60,178 nucleotides of DNA from a bacterium (GCA_016124945.1 WGMT01000049.1:1-60178); one strand, 5' to 3'; positions 45,701-54,600 are shown, numbered from the stretch's first letter. A program made the numbers and translations. The notes: generated from the letters alone by a model not told the origin.

Positions 45701-48244
45701 GGCGATCAACTGCGCTAACCCTGCGCCACCAGGTGGTGTCCCCAGCCAGCCGTCGCTGATTTGGCCCAGCAACTCGTTGAGGAAGTATTCAAAGATCTGA
45801 ATAATCAACTGTTCGCCGAACTTTTGGATGAAATTCCACTCCAGCGCCGATGGGTGCAGCCCGTTTTCGCCCACGCTAACCGTTTCGCCGCTGACTGGAT
45901 CGACCTGCCACCAGGCCAATTCGTCCGCGCCGTCGATGGTCACCGGCGCGGACGGCGCGAGGACGCTTTTGCCGGCGGCCAGTGCTTCGACCATGTAGGC
46001 TTTGCCCTGCGCCGAGTAGGGGTAGTGGACGAGCAGATCGATGTCCCCGGAATGGAAGATCACCGGCTCGATGTCCGCCGCGGCCATTTCGGCGAAGATG
46101 CGGGCGGCGCTGACGGCTTTTTCGGCGCTCATGCTCTCCAGCGCCACACCTTCCAGGTATCCTTCGGCCAGCCCCTTGATCCACTGCGCCGTATTGGCAG
46201 CGCGCGGGGATTGGCCAGGATGCACCACGGCGTTGACCCGTGTGGTGCGTAGATCCACGTTGGCCGATATGCCGCCCTCTTCGAGTTTTGCACCCACGGC
46301 AAAGAGCCGCGGCGTGGTGTAGAAGAGTTCGGTGCGCAGTCCGCTTTCCAGATTGGCGAGGACGGCGTCGCTTTGCCGTGCAAAGTCGAGGCCGATGAGC
46401 GCCAGTTGATCGCGGTTGGCCGACACGTGCAGCCCGGCAGTGCGCACAAGAATGTCGATCTGGTCGGCGGTGTAGCTGTCGCCCAGTTCGGGGATCATAT
46501 CGAGCACCTGCCGCCCGATGTCGCCGATGGCCAGCAGCGAATCCAGCGCCGAGACGGCCTGGCGCGTGTAGGCCCACTCGGGCACCGCATTGGGCAGCAC
46601 CCAGTGGACGTACTGTTCGTCGGGCTGTAAGAAGGGTGGCGAGTTTGTGGCGTCGATGCTCAGGTTCGGTTCGCCGCCGTTCTTGCGCACGTCCGCACCC
46701 AGCAGATCCTTAATGGGGCGGCGGAAGCTCTCACTGTTGCCGTCGAGATCGGTAATCGTGTACTCGATCCAGATGGCTGTGGTGGCCTGCGTGGCAAAGG
46801 GTAAGTTTGTGAGCAGGTCTTGAAACGGATCGCCCAACACGGCGTCGTTGTTCTCTTCGATGCCGAAATAGGGCTGGTAGACAATCTGTCGTGAACTGAA
46901 GATGGCCCCGGTAGGTCCAGCGTCCTCGACGAATTGGCCGAAGATCACGCGTTTCGCCGCCACCTGCGCCGTGGGGAAGGTACCAAAGAGGGGGCTAAAT
47001 TCGGTGAGAAAGGTGCCGTTGGTGGGGAAGGCCGTGTACTGTTCCACGGTGAGCGCCAGCGTGATCGTATGCTGCATCGCCGCGGGCACAGCCGCCACAC
47101 CGTCATATTGGCCGCCGCCTGCAAAGGAGTCGCCCACCGCCGCGCCGGGAAAGCTAGGATCGAGGCTCGTCCAGCCCTGGCCGGGCAGATTGGCCTCCAC
47201 CCACCAGTGGTCCTGGGCGATGGCGACGAGATCCGGATCGTTCACCGGATCCGCGGCGGTGACGCTTGCAGGACGGTAACCGGCCACACCCGCAGGCGTA
47301 GGGAAAGCGCTTGCCAGCAGCGTCTTGGCGTCCGCTTCGGTCAGCGTGCCCTGCTTGTACCGCGCGGGGATGCCTGCGGCGCGCAGCATGGCGATGAGCA
47401 ATGTGGCCTGATCGAGGCTGTTGCCGCCGTTGCTCCAGAGCGTGCCGCGGGTGCCACGCAGCGATCCACGGTACGGTTCATAGGCCATGGCCTGCACCGC
47501 CTCAAACGCGGAGAGCGGATCTTGCTGGAATTTGGCGCTGAACCAGAGTATGTCGACGTCAAAAGGATCGGCCTCGGCGCTCGCCTGCACCGTCGCCGCG
47601 GGGACGCCGTCGGGCGCGAGCTGCGCCGGCCGCGCCGACGCGCTCGTCGTTGTGTCCCACAGCGTGGCGGACGCGGCGAGGCCGTCTTCGAGGAAGACGA
47701 AGTCGGCAGCGGATGCGGGCGGCTGCACCGTCATCGTGAAGGCGTAACTCGTCCCTGGCGGGATGGCGGGCAACGTCCAATTCAGTTTGCCACCGTTTTG
47801 CGACGGCGCAGCGCTGCTATCTACAAAGGTGACGCCGCTTGCTAGGGTGGTGGTCACCGCCACCTGCCGCAGCGTGTTCATATCGTCCGTCGGGTCGAAG
47901 GTGGTGAGGAGCGCCACCGTATCGGTGACCGGCGCACCTGCCGTCGTCTCCGGCGCCCGTGTCGGGGTGAGGTTGTTGTGGAGCGTGTAGGTGATCTCTA
48001 CTGCGCCGCCCGTCTGGTAGCGCGATTGAACGCGCGAGATCGTCAACGGGTCCACCAGCGGTGCGGGCTGGTCCGCCACCGTTCGCTGCGTGGGCAAACG
48101 AGCCAGATCGCCTGTGTCCGCCGCGGTTGGGCCGGGCTGTGTCCGTGTTGTCGGCGCACTCCAGACCAGTCCAGGTGTCTGGAGTAGCAGACTTATGCAA
48201 AGGATGTAGGCGATCAGTCGAAAGCTAGGTTTCCACAAGTACAT
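36701..48244 (-). CDS. Giant secreted protein 1 (TGase-like, repeats, FG-GAP)
   Basis: The product has 3847 residues. A signal peptide covers 1-30 and a DUF11-like domain about 70-175. A transglutaminase-like domain spans about 250-370, with Ser276 where the catalytic Cys is expected; His346 and Asp362 are kept. A mixed region with the motif WWQVDPVSGETVSVGENG lies near 795. Ig/NEW3-like domains follow, with a Cys-containing helical stretch near 1290-1400. EIYLPAIQN, near 1680, ends this half. Four beta-sandwich repeats of about 260 residues span 1711-2741. An FG-GAP beta-propeller with DLNGDG-type sites spans about 2748-3165 and ends WNQHNYHVTNINDD. Further NEW3-like domains lead to the C-terminus with two LP motifs (IFLPSV and VYLPFV). 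GGAAGG lies 7 nt before the ATG. It is probably an adhesin or sheath/matrix component. Confidence 0.88.
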   Translation of the reverse strand: MYLWKPSFRLIAYILCISLLLQTPGLVWSAPTTRTQPGPTAADTGDLARLPTQRTVADQPAPLVDPLTISRVQSRYQTGGAVEITYTLHNNLTPTRAPETTAGAPVTDTVALLTTFDPTDDMNTLRQVAVTTTLASGVTFVDSSAAPSQNGGKLNWTLPAIPPGTSYAFTMTVQPPASAADFVFLEDGLAASATLWDTTTSASARPAQLAPDGVPAATVQASAEADPFDVDILWFSAKFQQDPLSAFEAVQAMAYEPYRGSLRGTRGTLWSNGGNSLDQATLLIAMLRAAGIPARYKQGTLTEADAKTLLASAFPTPAGVAGYRPASVTAADPVNDPDLVAIAQDHWWVEANLPGQGWTSLDPSFPGAAVGDSFAGGGQYDGVAAVPAAMQHTITLALTVEQYTAFPTNGTFLTEFSPLFGTFPTAQVAAKRVIFGQFVEDAGPTGAIFSSRQIVYQPYFGIEENNDAVLGDPFQDLLTNLPFATQATTAIWIEYTITDLDGNSESFRRPIKDLLGADVRKNGGEPNLSIDATNSPPFLQPDEQYVHWVLPNAVPEWAYTRQAVSALDSLLAIGDIGRQVLDMIPELGDSYTADQIDILVRTAGLHVSANRDQLALIGLDFARQSDAVLANLESGLRTELFYTTPRLFAVGAKLEEGGISANVDLRTTRVNAVVHPGQSPRAANTAQWIKGLAEGYLEGVALESMSAEKAVSAARIFAEMAAADIEPVIFHSGDIDLLVHYPYSAQGKAYMVEALAAGKSVLAPSAPVTIDGADELAWWQVDPVSGETVSVGENGLHPSALEWNFIQKFGEQLIIQIFEYFLNELLGQISDGWLGTPPGGAGLAQLIALLTVIGDGLNNIFMDVANAISSGGARSAATRQAVPDLSWAFLPAHLCPMDNCGVEQFVLAQAAASPIPLPDVQFAYTPDAAPNPAAGTLLSAVNSLPGQTSSAQLSTSGSSSTAPGQPVNVLVALAASFDGAFATFAYVPDGWAVAWGAGNQVVVTPPAGAGTGDHTILTVAQSRQYPDLVRSVEHTVTVTGAAQVTMSYAPEANITVPMGTAGFNAVSNQTNDGEMEIPNAAYRLTLTNSSTQAQSVNLTVSGAPADWLVLNGTRQSSAMVIVPAHSSTDVGLYVAPSSPPAPGTSFSMSVQMNSGAGSANLSIPWGMATQAFNFVDVQPDTLYLPPNGSVDFDVSFTNVGNGGGDFPVRADLPGDNWTLSSLPSSLSLSVGQQRRQTLTLTVDDDAILGQRYRLILAGDAPSSYTQYALADVQVISAQAGLLTAAADRCTVNDTLGAALSALAETVVELEYWCETGDCPLPLRDQVATAGQNVVTYARSAAQPVTLPSLAGVESASTAVGAATGDDDILAAVGVLAAAVDVLSGELCQVTDHLARARFTPYVDAVLMGDTATFSLDVTNQGAVTTTYAIAVTGLPGADLTFDESIAPGVTRNLPVDVTPTVLGIYDLTATVDPVVPDLTLDLRREARARLNVVDKFVQVTQVIADPPFVETGTSSADLRVEVANLSGVPQASNVDVNVIDRAGTTQFSQSEIAVDVSAGNPRVYDLATVNTSGWAEGVYTVTVDLRDAAGDMIPDGSGYGFFSVGQGLRVSQSVSPAVVAPGAVTVTTNITSRIDGVAIPAVRTAANRTTLYNAPFWQVEMSEAITPTAAATQQSGPSEIYLPAIQNTTGDTTEQATVQAADATVIAPGLVRYEETDAGVSFNGAWNNVNSGNYSGGSALRSEGLGNTATFTFTGTWLEIGLGETTDAGKVEVSIDSVSQGIFDLYGRDETSALIFGNLTNSQHVVQLNVVTQDNPFSNRNWVALDYLTVWDGSALPTGVFEHDDGRVLSSNGWSTSNDADAGAGNYGWRSDKTWFYFEGDSVGMQIVTDNGWDEMRISVDGEFVTKWDLYRTDIATETLSLDGFGPGLHVVELDEYRSNSVLDTFFTPGVAPFYQPPVIDGYTRFEEDDSALRYNGVPFGSTSATWALGQQAVAGNRYVAGSGTLSDTVSLTFDGTAALLGFYTSDWGGLAHVVIDGVEQEIVDTYSNEPGLLTRRYANLGAGTHTITVTVLDQRGSFALRDDVRLDFIDIWDGTGLANGRYEAEDRNSVFSSDNWNVLSDAGASDGRYLEFGSTAWFPFSGDSVGIVLPRDRFSKEMRLFVDDQFVGFVENYAPSFVTETLSFNGFGAGVHLLRLEGYRSRALADAFVTPGVAPFTDLDPPATGITRYEEHHPAIRYNGVPLAQTAQSWSRGDGIFANRSSEGQHAYSATADDTIEFDFSGSWLGIGFSTDNDAGQAEIAIDGNVLATVDLYTRVADTKSVYFDNLGSGAHTVTITVLGTSNPNAGRARVYFDFFDVWAGQALANGVFEESNDRVLYSEGWGSTNDADASGGSFAASSNGTTWFPFTGDSVTFDAWVRSNYHSIDIRIDGESQGIFNSYSLTPAIRSFSFSGLGDGPHVLEVRAYRGNVAVDSFTTPSTGVHYTVPAPGGVIRLEEDHPDLRYNGDPFRTMPNSWSGQGSLFSASGNYYAGTSAVSNTVSLDFNGSWVGVGFVNGGVVEIFIDGVSRGQVDTSTGVGGVSSTYFDDLADGTHTLSVTAVSGALNLDFVDTWDGQTLADGWSNADLDDYSGRFHFSNKDWWGRGTNQYAYAGDFVASGLPNVSHNLWFTFVGDGLTVLGFNRNNSTLQVIIDGQAYAEVDMAADYSDQPDTLHFPDLGPGPHVVQVHARNAGRVDAFEVNPAGFYDYVPQIVWSDDTGKEELDAGYGTGFLTTIGIGDLNGDGSVELVAPGVNGRLYVYRGDGADTGDGDPILWTSDLVGPAAEPALADLNNDGTAEIILGGENGLFAFRHDGTVLWQQNSIKMSSASNNPFGWGGPTLGNLDADPEAEIVVAASEDALYVLDHLGNVLDSEPIGVWPSVPVLADITGDGLLDIVSAQAHTLNVHEFGPTGSLELAWTYTLTDTTPRSGVFGSPAVADLTGDGNPEIIINWGHRVEAFRANGSLLWSYYTGSDNHFRPSPITVADVTGDGEINVVTASAISAGLVLFDHLLMVLKADGTLVWEQTVADSTASASGVAAQDLTGNGAWEILWNGFTDGFLVIRGADGKRLFNERVTRSGTIMEYPSMGDVTGDGVADVVVAGVDGLFVISHVGHWVDSRPLWNQHNYHVTNINDDWSIPATQPNNWDLSNTYRTQTPDRTPAPSFNLAFTYTEDLPNVELLPDTASTPLTSTPPRYTWDYRQEWINPVIVTSFDSNLSALQPGEVRQISAGTEVSYRLPSGMNRLTLPPLYVTAAGLAELTPPAQRAVIGGSTLFTLTLTNPSAAADSYSIGVGGVPAAWLSYPTSVPLAGGETTTVQIAVTVPADAEADVLPLIADVTNGSGGVDSVQATLTVFAGVEVAIAPPTQSTQLGVAVTYTVTLTNTETVTRTYALTTSYLITGLPASTELSAGANRIYTVTATSMVAGPQPLRVTARTSASGAVGAADAVLDVAAAAQAALQLSPDPLTVGPGSTSAFVLTVTNRGDSVETFDIAVDLPAGWGHQLQLNGRDVVSVTLPPAVLNSVELTLLVKPDSGASMGDYPVTARAVESNGLVAGATTATASVVDRGVEVQILGGPGSIDPRDGGTWNVQVRNSGPVADTFRLGVTGPVVGAAGLSASSVSLAPGAAQTVQLNVGNLSTIMPGGYPLQVTATSDGNNSVSDNDQTTVNVGGFEEIGVSWLQTSQTVDDGLSAEFTLVVTNRGSAAAEYAVSVDADDAKATVAETSIQMPPGSTLQLPVTVTAPRAGTYALDATVSSTGTSGSAVAAVTFSAEANFPIFLPSVTANRSGTQPTAGDPVYLPFVTAGE
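40019..43122 (-). repeat. Four coding repeats of about 260 codons (giant 1)
   Basis: Units start near 43122, 42362, 41570 and 40770 with R-[YFL]-E-E-x-x-x-x-x-[RS]-[YF]-N-G. Each unit has two related halves: the first ends in a D-x-W-D/A-G-x-x-L segment, the second contains WFPF-x-GDSV or a variant and ends in VD-x-F-x-TP. The pattern suggests paired jelly-roll, carbohydrate-binding-like domains. I cannot name the family. Confidence 0.8.
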
Positions 48245-48288
48245 GAAGGATCCTTCCCTGTGGTGGTGTCAAGTTGGTACAGCAGGCA

Positions 48289-48373
48289 TAACTGTTCAGG
48301 TGCGACGCAGTGGCTAGGAGAGCGACCTGGATGCGTCAACGTTTGGGCCAGTGCGTCGCACCTGAATAAGTTA
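48289..48373. promoter_or_regulatory. Large leader hairpin with CAGGTG boxes
   Basis: The arms 48289-48313 and 48348-48373 pair over about 25 nt (TTCAGGTGCGACGCA with TGCGTCGCACCTGAA). It lies 45-130 nt upstream of the giant 1 start and shares ATTCAGGTGCGA with the leader of the beta-helix gene. Confidence 0.6.
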
Positions 48374-48431
48374 CCAGCAGTGAACGATTTTGCGGCGGCG
48401 TAGGCCATCCGCAGATGACGGGCAGACCATT

Positions 48432-48566
48432 TAGTGGTTTTCTCGCTAAATACGCAAGATGGGTTCCGACCGCCGAACTTGGCAGTACGACCAGTCTGAA
48501 TTCAAGCGGTCAGAACCCATCCTACAGGGCGTTCTTCGCATCGGTGTTTAGCGAGAGAACTACTTC
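48432..48566. repeat. Long imperfect inverted repeat (family E-like)
   Basis: GTTTTCTCGCTAAATACGC and GATGGGTTCCGACCGC on the left pair with GCGGTCAGAACCCATC (48506-48521) and TTTAGCGAGAGAACTA (48547-48562) on the right. The right arm carries an extra block of about 20 nt. The left block resembles that at 23061-23082. It lies between the two giant genes. Confidence 0.6.
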
Positions 48567-48594
48567 CGGTTCAATCTTTCCTCACTGTATCTAT

Positions 48595-48619
48595 GGAACG
48601 ATCAAGAAACGATAAGGCC
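48595..48619. promoter_or_regulatory. Direct-repeat box near GAAACGATCA x2, between giants
   Basis: GGAACGATCA and GAAACGATAA lie 11 nt apart and are followed by GGCC, matching the box at 36566-36590 in 23 of 25 positions. It lies about 350 nt upstream of giant 1 and just after the end of giant 2. Confidence 0.45.
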
Positions 48620-48645
48620 GGTTTGCTTCAATTGAATGGGTCGAC

Positions 48646-51600
48646 TCAGGGTACGGTTTCGCGACGGCTATTCACCGGCGCGTTGTTCAGCACCTGCGGC
48701 AACAAGATCCCATGTGGCGGCAACACACGCCACGCGAAGGAGACCAATACCGTCTCTGTGCCGTCGGAGACACGCACTGTGACGGTATAGTTGCCTGCGG
48801 TGGTGGGCATGCCCGAGATTGCACCGCTTGCCCCGTCAATGGACAGCCCTGGCGGCAGGCCCTCGGCGCTAAAGCTGAGGACGTCGCCGTCGCTGTCCTG
48901 TGCTGTAATGGTCAGCGCAACTGTATCGTTGACAGTATTCTCCTGATCTCCCGGGTTGGTGACGGACGGTGGATTCCCCGCGCCACCGGGATTGTCAGCG
49001 GTGGGCGTTGCCGTCGGTGTCGGCGTATGCGTCGGCGTGACTGTTGGCGTCGGCGTGTGCGTTGCCGTCGGTGGGGCGGACGTCGCCGTGGCTGTGGCCG
49101 TCGACATGGGGGTCGCCGTCGGCGGGACAGGTGTCGCTGTAGAAGTCGCCGTCGCTGTAGCAGTTGCTGTCGGCGGGACAGGTGTCGCCGTTGCCGTCGC
49201 TGTTGCCGTTGCCGTCGGTGTGTGAGTTGCCGTCGGCGGGAAGGCCGTGGCGGTGGGCGTCGCAGTTGGCGTCGCCGTTGCCGCGGTGACCTGGATGATG
49301 GTGGTGTACTCGTTGAAGCCGCCGTCCTTGTCGGCGATGCGCGCCCGGACGGTGCGGCTGCTCACGTCGGTCAACAGAGTCGCGGGGACAGTTACCGACG
49401 GGCTGATGACGTTGGTGACGTCGAAGACGCCGTCGTTGTCCAAGTCGTAGCTGTAGCGGAAGCCTGTCGCCGTGTCTGCCGCTGACGGATCGAACTGCCC
49501 GCCGAAGGTGACAGTGGCCGTCACTCCGTTGTTGACCGGGCTGTTGTTGTCCAGCGTCGCTGTGGGCGCCACGTTGTTGATCTGCACACTCACGCTGTCT
49601 GTGATCAGTGCCGTCTGCGCGCTGGTCACCGCTGCCGTGTTGACCATCGTCTGTGGTCCGTCGTCGGTCGTCACACCGTAGGTGACGGTCACTGCCTCGC
49701 CTACCGCCAGCGTCACGCCGGCCGCGAGTGTACCCGTCATGTCGTCGGTGACGGTGACATCGGTGGCCGGTCCCTGGCCCTCATTGCGCACGACGACGGT
49801 GTAGGTCACCGTGCCGCCTTCGTTGACGACGGCAGGGTTGGCCGTCTTCTCGATGACGAGCACAGGCGCATCGTCAAAGACGAAGGTGACCGTCGCCGCA
49901 GCATCGTCCGCCGCCCCCGGCGAGGTGACCGATGCATCCAGCGCGTATGTCCCCGATCTCGGCGCGGTGACCGTCACCGGCACCTGGGCTGTGCTGCCCG
50001 CGGGGATCAGGATGGGCGTCACCGGCACAGCGGCATTGGCCTCACCGGCGTTGACGGTGACGTTGTAACTTCGGTTGACGTTGCCGCGGTTCTCGACAAC
50101 GAGGGCCATCTCACCTGTCAACGCGCCGTCGACGGTGCGGCTTGCTTCGGCCCACGAGACGACGAGATCCTCGAATTCGCTTACACCGAAGCTGGTGCGG
50201 TCGGTATCTTTGATGCTGCTGTTGGCTTGCGATGTGGCGCTGACTTCCAGCAGGAAGTCGGCGGGGATCACCGCGCCTAATGCGCCCACCTGCAACTGCA
50301 CCACCTGTGACGCGCCTGCATCCAGGCTTACGTTGGCGCTTGAGAAGCTCGCCGCCGTCGCCACAGGACCGGCCACGCCTAGGCTGAAGCTGTCGGGTGA
50401 CTGCCCTGTGTTGGTAACTTGCACGTTCCATGTGCCGCCGCTGCGCGGATCGATGCTGCCCGGCCCGCCTACGAATTGGATCGTCACACCGCGGTCGGTC
50501 ACCGACGCCGTGGCTGTGGTGGCCCCGGCCTCAACGCCGCTTGCCGACGCAATCGCCCGCGCCGTGACAGGGTAGTCGCCCGGGGTTGCGCCGCCATTCG
50601 GCGTCAGCAGCAGGGTGAGGTCGATGCTGTTGAAGATCGACGGCGGCAGGGTGACGCTGCTCACCGGTTGACCATTGCGCAGAATTTGATAGCCCCAACC
50701 GGCGGGTACGTCCACGTCTAGATCGAAGCTTTCCACCGTGTCGCTGCGGTTCGTCACCGTCAGCACGAAGACGCCGGTGGATCCTGGCCCCACTGCCAGC
50801 GGCGCAGGCGAAAGTTGCAGCGCTGCCTGCGCTGTCGCCGCGATGTTGAGGATGGCCGACGCCGTCGCCGTCGCGCCGGACGGGGCTGCCGCGGTCACCG
50901 TAAAGGGCTGCGGTCCACTCTGCACCGCCGCGGTGACGGTGTAGAGTGCCATTGCGCCAGGGCCAATCTCCGCCGTGGCAGGCAGGCCGCTCACGATGGG
51001 ATCGGCGCTGAGGTTGTAGGTTTGTGTGATGGATTCTGCGTTGGTAATCGCCACTGTGTAGGTGACGGCCACACCGGGCTGCGCCGTCTGTGTCGGCGGG
51101 GTGACGGCAAGCTGCACCCCGGTGAAGACGGTCAGCGCCGCCTGGACGCTCTGCGTCGAGCCGCCGCTGCCGGCGACATCCACCAACAGGGGCAGCACGT
51201 CGGCCTCGGCGTCCGCGGGCACGGCGACGGTGACGGTCACCGCCTGGCTTGCGCCCGCGGCCAACGTCACCGTGGCGGGGACGGTCACCCACGCCGCAGG
51301 CACGCCGCCCACGGTCAGCGAGAAGGTCTCCGCCGCGGCCAGGGGATTGGTCAACGTGAGTGTGAAGACGGCTGATCCGCCGATCACCACGCTTTGCGTC
51401 GGCGGCGTCACCTCAACCAGCGAGGCCGCAGTGACGTAGAGCGGCGGCAGTGTGAGCCGGTTGATGCCGCTGGGCAGGCGATAGCTGACTTCGGTGCCCT
51501 GGTTGATCTGGCGCGTCTCGCCCGGCTGCATGTCGGCCAGTTCACTCGCAAAGCTGATCTCGTTGACCGGCGCGTACCATTCCAGTTGGTAGTCCCACAG

Positions 51601-54600
51601 ATATTGGGGCGGCGTTCCCTGCGGCGGTGTGGAGAAGGTGCCGTCGTCGACTGTCACGTTGTCCACGCCCACGGTGTGGGTGATGGCAACTCGGTACGAA
51701 GGTGCAGGGCTGCGTTCCGGTGTCTGCGTGCGGTAGGTGTTGCTCAGTTCCCAGTTGTTGGGCTGGGTGAAGGGGATGCTCCAATCGTCGTTAATGTTGG
51801 TGACGTGGTAGTTGTGTTGGTTCCAAATCGGCCGCGAATCGACCCAGCGCCCCACATGGCTGATGACGAAGAGCCCTTCGCGCCCGGCGGTGACCACGTC
51901 GGCCACGCCGTCGCCGTCTACGTCGCCCATGGTCGGATAGTCCATGATTGTACCGGAGCTGGTGAAGGGTTCGTTAAAGAGCCGCTTGCCGTCGCTACCA
52001 CGCAGAATCAGGAAACCGTCGCCAAAGCCGTTCCACAGGATCTCCCATGCGCCGTTGCCGGTAAGATCCTGGGCGGCGACGCCGGAGGCGGAAGCGGTGG
52101 TGTCAGCGACAGCCTGTTCCCAGACCAGATTGCCGTCGGCGGTTAAGACCATCAGCGTATGGTTGAAGATGGTGAAACCGGCATTGATGGCCGACGCCGT
52201 GACCACGTTGATTTCGCCGTCGCCGGTGACATCGGCCACGGTGATGGGGCTGGGGCGGAAGTGGTTGTCGTTCTCGGTGTAGTAGGACCAGTACAACGAT
52301 CCGTCTGCGCGCAGCGCCTCAATTCGGTGACCCCAGTTGATCACGATCTCCGGCTGGCCGTCGCCGGTGAGGTCGGCGGTGGCGGGCGCTCCAAAGCTGC
52401 CGCTGGTGCTGGTGGTCTGCGTCAGCGTGTACGTCCACAGGACGGAGAGGCCGTCCACAGGATCGTACTCGTAGGTGGTGAGCGTGTGTCCTTGTGCGCT
52501 GATGATCTCCATCGTGCCGTCGCCGGTGAGATCGACCAGTACGGGGACGGTGGGCCACTGTCCTGACACGGGGAGGCTGTGCAGGATGTTGCCCATGTTG
52601 TCCAACACGTAGAGTCCGTCGTTGAAGGCCGCGATGACAATTTCGGGATTGGGATCGCTGTCCAGATTGCCCACGGTGGGGCCACCCCAACCGAAGGTCT
52701 CGGTACTGGTCGAGCGGAACGAGCGGATCGTGGGTTCGTCCCACAGCAGGGTGCCGTCATGGCGGAAGGCGAAGGTGCCGTTGAAGCCGGTGACGACGAT
52801 TTCGGCCAGGCCGTCGCCGGTGAGGTCGGCCAGGGCCGGTTCAGCCGCCGGGCCGACGAGATCGCTGGTCCACAGGATGGGCGTGCCGTTGCCGGTGTCC
52901 TGCCCGTCGCCGCGGTAGACGTAGAGACGGCCGTTGACGCCCGGCGCTACCAGTTCCACGCTGCCGTCGCCGTTGAGGTCACCGATGCCAATCGTCGACG
53001 CGAAGCCGGTGCCGAAATCGGGGTTCAGCTCCTCTGTGACAGAATCGTCGTACCAGGTGATCTGCGGCATGTAGCTGTAGAAGCCGTCGGGGTCCACCTC
53101 GAAGGCGTCAATGCGGGCGGTGATACCGCCTGTGGAGGGCAGAAAGACCTGCACCACATGGGGCCCTTCGCCCAAGTCGGGGAAGTGCAGGGCGTGGGGC
53201 TGGCCGCGGAAGGGCGCGGGCGTCGACATATCGAAGACGCCGTAATCCACGCCGTCGATGACCACCTGTAGGCTGGTCCCGTCGCGCTGATTGCCCAGGA
53301 TCGTCAGATCTGTGCCCACAAAGTGGAACCAGATGTTGTTGAAGCTGCTGGCGAAGTTGTTGAGATAAAGCCCGTTGTAGGCGTAGATGTCGGCCGTCTG
53401 CCGCCACCACTGCTTGTGGTTGAAGTGAAACAATCCCGTCTCTTCATCCTCCAACAGGGCGTCGTACCAGCCGTCGGCCACGGGCTGCCCCTGCCACACG
53501 TCCATGTAGTCGACGGCCACCGTGCCGCTGATCACCTCCACCTCGACGATATGCGGGCCGGGATCCAGGACAAAGGGGAAGTTCTTGACGCCGTTGACGC
53601 CGCCCGAAGTATCGAAGGTGCCCTGTGAGACGCCGTCGATGCGGATGTCCACGCTGCCGACGGTGGTGCGCAGGCCGATGTTGACCCACTCGCCGTCAAA
53701 GTTGAAGCGCCAGATATTGCCGGCTGTGCTGGTGTTGACGCTGTTGCCGCCGCTGCTTGTCCAGCCGGGGGTGCCGTCCAATGCCCAGTTTTGGGGCATC
53801 GTGCGATAGGGCTGGCCGTTGTAGCGCATGTCGGGATGGTCCTCTTCGTAGCGCACAATCGGGGCGGGGGCGGGCGGCGTGTAAGCCGGGCCAATCGCGG
53901 GCGTGCTCACGGCGTCCACGGTGGCGACGCCGCGATACTGGCGGATTTCCAGCATGTGGGGGCCGTCGCCTAGATTGTCGAACGAGTAGGTGCGGAAGCC
54001 GTCCTCGTAGCTGTACAGATCGAATTGACCGAGCGGTTCGCCGTTCAGCCGGAGCTCGACCTCCTGGTAGAAGGAACGCGTGTGTCCGTGATAGGTAAAG
54101 GAATCGCCTGTGAAGGGGAACCAGGCGGTAACGTTGCTGGTGCTAGAGGCATAAGCCCCGCCGCCGGCCCCTGCGTTTAGCGTGCGTCCCCAGCCACTGC
54201 TCAGGATGACGCGCTCGCTGTCCTCTTCAAACGTGCCGGTGGACAACGGTTGGCCGTCCCACACGTCGAAGTAGTCGAGTTGGACGCGGGTGCCGGTCGC
54301 TTCTGGTCGGGCGGTGCCCAACACGGTGACGGTGACTGTGTGCGCGCCGACGCCTAGATCGCGGAAGTAGAAGGCGGCGGTGTCGTCATAGCGGCTGTAG
54401 AGATCGACAGTCTGCACCAGTTGACTGTCGATGCGAATCTCCGCCTGACCACCGACTCGACCGGTAGCAAAGCCGATGCCCAGCCACTCGCCCTCGAAGT
54501 CAAAGTTGACAGTATCGTCCGCCGCCGCGGAGTAGATGTACTCGCCCGCGCCGGCGCGAGTGGCGTTGATGTCGGCCACACGCACCCAACTGGATGCCGT

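Noticed and set aside
44069..45718. Rightward open frame of 549 codons opposite giant 1, and similar long frames at 35224-36231 and 57196-58248
   Set aside because: They are antisense to clear coding regions in GC-rich DNA, have no ribosome site or recognisable domain, and show the Arg/His/Gly-rich composition of shadow frames.
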